Part shown: positions 4,980-6,842 of the stretch, one piece after another | Layout of the letters: each line of letters opens with the position of its first letter | How positions within the stretch are numbered: position 1 is the first letter of the stretch | Assembly: GCA_016126025.1 (NCBI GenBank) | Contig: JAEFDA010000127.1 | Location: 1 to 6,842, forward strand | Source: Nitrososphaerota archaeon | Lineage (GTDB): Archaea > Thermoproteota > Nitrososphaeria > Nitrososphaerales > Nitrosopumilaceae | Reading direction: 5' to 3' | DNA length: 6,842 nucleotides | Position numbers and translations under genes: made by a program | The notes under the pieces: generated by a model | What the model saw: the letters and a program-made list of their open reading frames with translations, nothing else | What the model was told of the DNA's origin: nothing | The model's database searches: none

Positions 4980-6152
4980 ATGAACAAGAACAAGAAGCAA
5001 ACGAGCCAAAAGAACGCCACAAAGGTAGTCGGACCTACGAGGGCCGATCGCGGCAGGAGGATCTTCGAGCACGGCGGGCAGGTCCGCAGGATAGACGACA
5101 TAGAATACGAGGTCAAGAGCCAGACGTGGCCGGACCGCGCGTATGCGGTGTTCCGTACGGAGCGCGGCTGGATCTGCTCGTGTCCGGACCACCTAGAGGC
5201 AGGCCACACCTGCAAGCACATACACGCGGTGGACATCTCAATACGGATGAGACAGGCGGTCCAGACCGGCACGACCATACGACAGGTGGATCCCACCAAG
5301 TGCAAGCACTGTGGCAGCCATTCCATCATACGGGACTGCATACGCCACTTCAAGAAGGGTGACGTGCAACAATACCGCTGCAAGGACTGCAAGAAGCGGT
5401 TCACGCACAACTTGGGGTTCGAGGGCAAGCGCGCCACGCCCGAACAGGTCAGCACTGGAATAGAGCTGTTGTTCGCGGGGATGTCCACCAGAAAGGTGGC
5501 CACCACACTCAAGGGCATGGGGGTTACCATAAGCCACCAGACCGTACTAAACTGGGCCACACAGTATGCAGAGATAATGGAACGGTTCGCCGACAAGATA
5601 CTGCCCCGCCTGGGCGAGCAGTGGCGTACCGACGAGGTGTATGTGAGTGTGAAGGGGAACCCCCGGTACATATTCGCCATGCTGGATACCGAGACCAGAT
5701 ACTGGATAGCCAAGATGGTAGCGGAACACAAGGGGAACGATGATGTAGCACCAATGTTCGCCAAGGCCAAGGATGTGGCTGGCAAGGCACCAGAGACTTT
5801 GGTCTCTGACGGGGCGGCCAACTTCCACCACGCATGGAGGGAGCAGTACGCCCCCCGCAACTTTCTGGACAAGGACACCATACACATCAACCAGGTAGAG
5901 TTCGATGGGGTGCACCACAACAACCAGATGGAGTCCTTCAACGGGAATACCATACGGCACCGCGAGAAGGTCATACGCGGTCTCAAACGGGAGGACTCGG
6001 CCATACTCACCGGGTTACAGCTGTACCACAACTACGTCCGCGGGCACTTGGGGCTGGCCGACCATGCGACTCCGGCAGAAGCGGCCGGCATCAATGTGCA
6101 GGGTGACAACAAGTTTCTCACCATGATTCAGGCCGCCGTCCAGTCTGACTAG
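4980..6152 (+). CDS. IS6-like DDE transposase with SWIM and zinc-ribbon modules
   Basis: The 390-residue product should cut and join the element's ends. After a basic N-terminus, residues 66-80 form a SWIM zinc module: C66-x-C68-x9-C78-x-H80. A zinc ribbon follows with C108-x2-C111 and C134-x2-C137, then a helix-turn-helix-like stretch (STRKVATTLKGMGVTISHQTV). The RNase H-like catalytic core has D218 (WRTDEVYV), D277 (LVSDGAANF) and E318 (NNQMESFNG), then REKVIRGL and the terminal YHNYVRGHLGL...TPAEAAG. The core resembles IS6/IS240-type DDE domains. The D277-E318 gap of 40 residues is a little longer than the usual ~34. The long zinc-binding N-terminus is unlike bacterial IS6 transposases (~230 residues), though zinc-ribbon forms are known in archaea. 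All catalytic residues are present, so it looks active. It is the only complete transposase in the element. Confidence 0.85.
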   Translation: MNKNKKQTSQKNATKVVGPTRADRGRRIFEHGGQVRRIDDIEYEVKSQTWPDRAYAVFRTERGWICSCPDHLEAGHTCKHIHAVDISIRMRQAVQTGTTIRQVDPTKCKHCGSHSIIRDCIRHFKKGDVQQYRCKDCKKRFTHNLGFEGKRATPEQVSTGIELLFAGMSTRKVATTLKGMGVTISHQTVLNWATQYAEIMERFADKILPRLGEQWRTDEVYVSVKGNPRYIFAMLDTETRYWIAKMVAEHKGNDDVAPMFAKAKDVAGKAPETLVSDGAANFHHAWREQYAPRNFLDKDTIHINQVEFDGVHHNNQMESFNGNTIRHREKVIRGLKREDSAILTGLQLYHNYVRGHLGLADHATPAEAAGINVQGDNKFLTMIQAAVQSD

Positions 6153-6156
6153 GCGG

Positions 6157-6171
6157 CCCGAACCCCTTTTT
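6157..6171 (+). terminator. T-rich terminator after the transposase
   Basis: A GC-rich stretch followed by CCCCTTTTT lies directly after the transposase stop. Archaeal transcription commonly ends at T runs. It lies in the 17-base gap before the converging minus-strand gene and overlaps that gene's last codon. Confidence 0.45.
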
Positions 6172-6439
6172 AGTCCATATTTAGAGTGTGTTTGTAAAAG
6201 TTGATGAAGCGTATTTTAGACCCTATCAGCCTATAGATGATGATCCATCCCGTGTTAAAGCGGAGTTTTACGGAATTGCCTGAAGGGCAATACTCACAAC
6301 CATCTATGTGGTTTGGATCTGTGTGGTTTGCAATCAGTATGGTGTATCTCTTGATGTCCATCTTGTCGGTCAGTTCTCGGAGGATTCGGTACTTTGACCG
6401 AAATCGCCAATCATACGTCATTGCCCATCGCGTTTTCAT
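6170..6439 (-). CDS. RelE/ParE-like toxin candidate (89 aa)
   Basis: The C-terminal third (VKLRFNTGWIIIYRLIGSKI, then RFINFYKHTL) matches the 'lRfg.gwRviYri.g..i.fl.v.kH' pattern of RelE/ParE/HigB toxins. The N-terminus YDWRFRSKYRILRELTDKM resembles their opening strand and helices. The family acts on translating ribosomes (mRNA cleavage) or on DNA gyrase; which, if either, applies cannot be told. The middle carries HTDPNHIDGCEYC, not typical of the family. The upstream neighbour is a small acidic protein ending 15 bases before this start, the usual antitoxin-toxin order. GAGG lies nine bases before the ATG at 6439, which supports that start; the in-frame ATG at 6421 is an alternative. The assignment comes from pattern resemblance only. 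Confidence 0.55.
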   Translation of the reverse strand: MKTRWAMTYDWRFRSKYRILRELTDKMDIKRYTILIANHTDPNHIDGCEYCPSGNSVKLRFNTGWIIIYRLIGSKIRFINFYKHTLNMD

Positions 6440-6454
6440 TGTACCTACCCTCGT

Positions 6455-6598
6455 CTAGTCTAGGCTATCCACGGTTCCCAAACCCAGAATCCCATCGATC
6501 TCTGACTGGGCAACCATCTCGGCGTCCCTATCCGTCCACTTCGTAGGTACGAGCAGGCTTTCAAGTTCAGCATCAGATGTGTTGTTCTCATGTGCCAT
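6455..6598 (-). CDS. Small acidic protein, candidate antitoxin (47 aa)
   Basis: The ATG at 6598 opens a 47-codon frame for an acidic product with no cysteine and no membrane segment (it starts MAHENNTSDAELESLL and ends GLGTVDSLD). A different frame over the same DNA (6460-6654) encodes a longer but basic, compositionally odd peptide and is rejected. The choice rests on the TATA box at 6622-6628, which sits about 27 bases before this ATG, and on the short gap to the RelE-like gene downstream. Size, charge and order fit a type II antitoxin, but no DNA-binding domain is recognisable. If it is not an antitoxin, it is an unknown leader gene of the same operon. Confidence 0.55.
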   Translation of the reverse strand: MAHENNTSDAELESLLVPTKWTDRDAEMVAQSEIDGILGLGTVDSLD

Positions 6599-6621
6599 GT
6601 TTTGCTACGTATGTGTAACTG

Positions 6622-6628
6622 TATATAA
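6622..6628 (-). promoter_or_regulatory. TATA box of the toxin-antitoxin-like operon
   Basis: TTATATA on the minus strand is centred about 27 bases before the ATG at 6598 and so predicts a leaderless transcript. Confidence 0.65.
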
Positions 6629-6651
6629 CTTGTGTAGTAGGAGCGTTTTCC

Positions 6652-6662
6652 CACCCGTTTGA
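6652..6662 (-). repeat. Possible fourth, degenerate subterminal repeat
   Basis: TCAAACGGGTG on the minus strand is identical over 11 bases to part of the second right-end repeat, and in the same orientation. It has no counterpart at the same offset in the left end. Confidence 0.4.
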
Positions 6663-6698
6663 TTCTATTTCACCACTCCTGTGGGTGTCCGGTAGTCT

Positions 6699-6763
6699 GA
6701 CTCACTTTTTTTACACTTGACTCACCCGTTTGACAGTGGGTTCTGACTCACGTAGACTTGACA
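6699..6763 (-). repeat. Right subterminal array: three TGTCAA...GTGAGT repeats
   Basis: Read inward from the right tip on the minus strand, TGTCAA lies at 6763, 6735 and (as the degenerate TGTAAA) 6715, each followed by GTGAGTC. Offsets of 5, 33 and 53 from the tip equal those of the left end. The innermost copy has a run of seven A in its spacer. Confidence 0.8.
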
Positions 6764-6768
6764 GTTCC
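6743..6768 (-). repeat. Right terminal inverted repeat (26 bp)
   Basis: Ends ...CTTGACAGTTCC on the plus strand, and matches the left repeat at 25 of 26 positions in inverted orientation. Confidence 0.93.
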
Positions 6769-6776
6769 TATGCCGT
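6769..6776. repeat. Right target-site duplication, TATGCCGT
   Basis: Identical to 1086-1093. The match can be read as 12 bases (TTCCTATGCCGT), because the right terminal repeat happens to end in TTCC, as does the DNA left of the left copy. Eight bases is the value consistent with symmetrical ends. Confidence 0.93.
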
Positions 6777-6842
6777 CGATTGCCGCGGCCAGCAGCAGTG
6801 CGCTGTACGCGTCAAATCCGGTCATGCTCATGATGAGCAGGG
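6769..6842 (-). pseudogene. IS110-family transposase, upstream part of the interrupted gene (partial)
   Basis: On the minus strand from the window edge the frame reads LLIMSMTGFDAYSALLLAAA-IDGI. This is the 'IPGIG..tA' helix-hairpin-helix-like start of the IS110 C-terminal transposase_20 domain. It continues in frame with 1085-744 once the transposon is removed. The N-terminal DEDD domain lies beyond the window. Confidence 0.83.

Larger units (their letters stand above)
1094..6768 (+). mobile_element. 5675-bp cargo-carrying transposon with IS6-like transposase, inserted in an IS110 gene
   Basis: The element is delimited by a 26-bp inverted repeat with one mismatch and by a perfect 8-bp target duplication. 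The host gene is restored in frame when the element is removed. Inside lies one complete DDE transposase gene (4980-6152). The remaining ~4.4 kb hold a tRNA gene, a glycosyltransferase-metzincin operon, several small genes, a divergent AbrB-type regulator and a toxin-antitoxin-like pair. The tips begin GGAACTGT, similar to the GG..CTGT ends of IS6-family elements, which also make 8-bp duplications. It is not a compound transposon: only one transposase and one pair of inverted ends are seen. Ordinary IS6 elements are below 1 kb, so this is far larger than the family norm. The boundaries are seen directly; mobilisation by the resident transposase is inferred. Confidence 0.88.

Noticed and set aside
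4973..6031. 352-aa frame on the minus strand
   Set aside because: It is antisense to the well-supported transposase and its Ser/Cys/Trp-rich product matches nothing. It is a shadow of the biased codon use on the other strand.
6460..6654. 64-aa minus-strand frame overlapping the candidate antitoxin
   Set aside because: The TATA box at 6622-6628 lies inside it, and the 47-aa frame starting at 6598 has the right promoter spacing and a more protein-like composition.
1094..6768. Compound transposon made of two IS copies
   Set aside because: Only one transposase gene and one pair of inverted tips were found. No internal copy of the GGAACTGTCAAG end was seen around the transposase gene.

Overview
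This window is archaeal. At least five genes have an A/T-rich TATA-like box about 25-28 bases upstream of an ATG with no leader. ATA is the dominant isoleucine codon. The transposases and the small AbrB-type regulator look like those of Nitrososphaerota (Thaumarchaeota). That assignment, and a possible sponge- or animal-associated lifestyle suggested by a secreted metzincin protease, are inferences; no marker gene is present.

Most of the window (1094-6768, 5675 bp) appears to be one complete, previously unremarked cargo-carrying transposon. It begins and ends with a 26-bp terminal inverted repeat (25/26 identical, ends GGAACTGTCAAG) and is flanked by the 8-bp direct repeat TATGCCGT (1086-1093 and 6769-6776). 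It sits inside an IS110-family transposase gene on the minus strand. Removing the element and one copy of the 8-bp repeat rejoins the IS110 reading frame exactly. Each end carries a mirrored array of three subterminal repeats, TGTCAA-n4/6-GTGAGT, at identical offsets from the tip.

Inside the element, left to right: a class II tRNA gene with a leucine CAA anticodon (minus); a promoter region with four GATCT..TATAC motifs; an operon on the plus strand of a GT-B glycosyltransferase with an EX7E motif, a signal-peptide-bearing matrixin-like metalloprotease (HEFGHLIGLPH plus Met-turn) overlapping it by ATGA, and a tiny membrane protein overlapping the protease stop; a 95-aa hypothetical protein; a candidate Cys-rich miniprotein; a weak minus-strand ORF; an AbrB-type regulator divergent from the transposase; an IS6-like DDE transposase with SWIM and zinc-ribbon modules; and a minus-strand pair resembling a type II toxin-antitoxin module (47-aa acidic protein and 89-aa RelE/ParE-like protein).

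Left of the IS110 remnant is a broken IS1595-like transposase whose frame runs into a 63-bp in-frame tandem duplication. The region is thus a nested mobile-element graveyard, with the youngest element apparently intact. The working picture is a transposon that moves with a DDE transposase, may restrain it with the AbrB regulator, may stabilise itself with a toxin-antitoxin pair, and carries a cell-surface or secreted function (glycosyltransferase, metzincin, membrane peptide).
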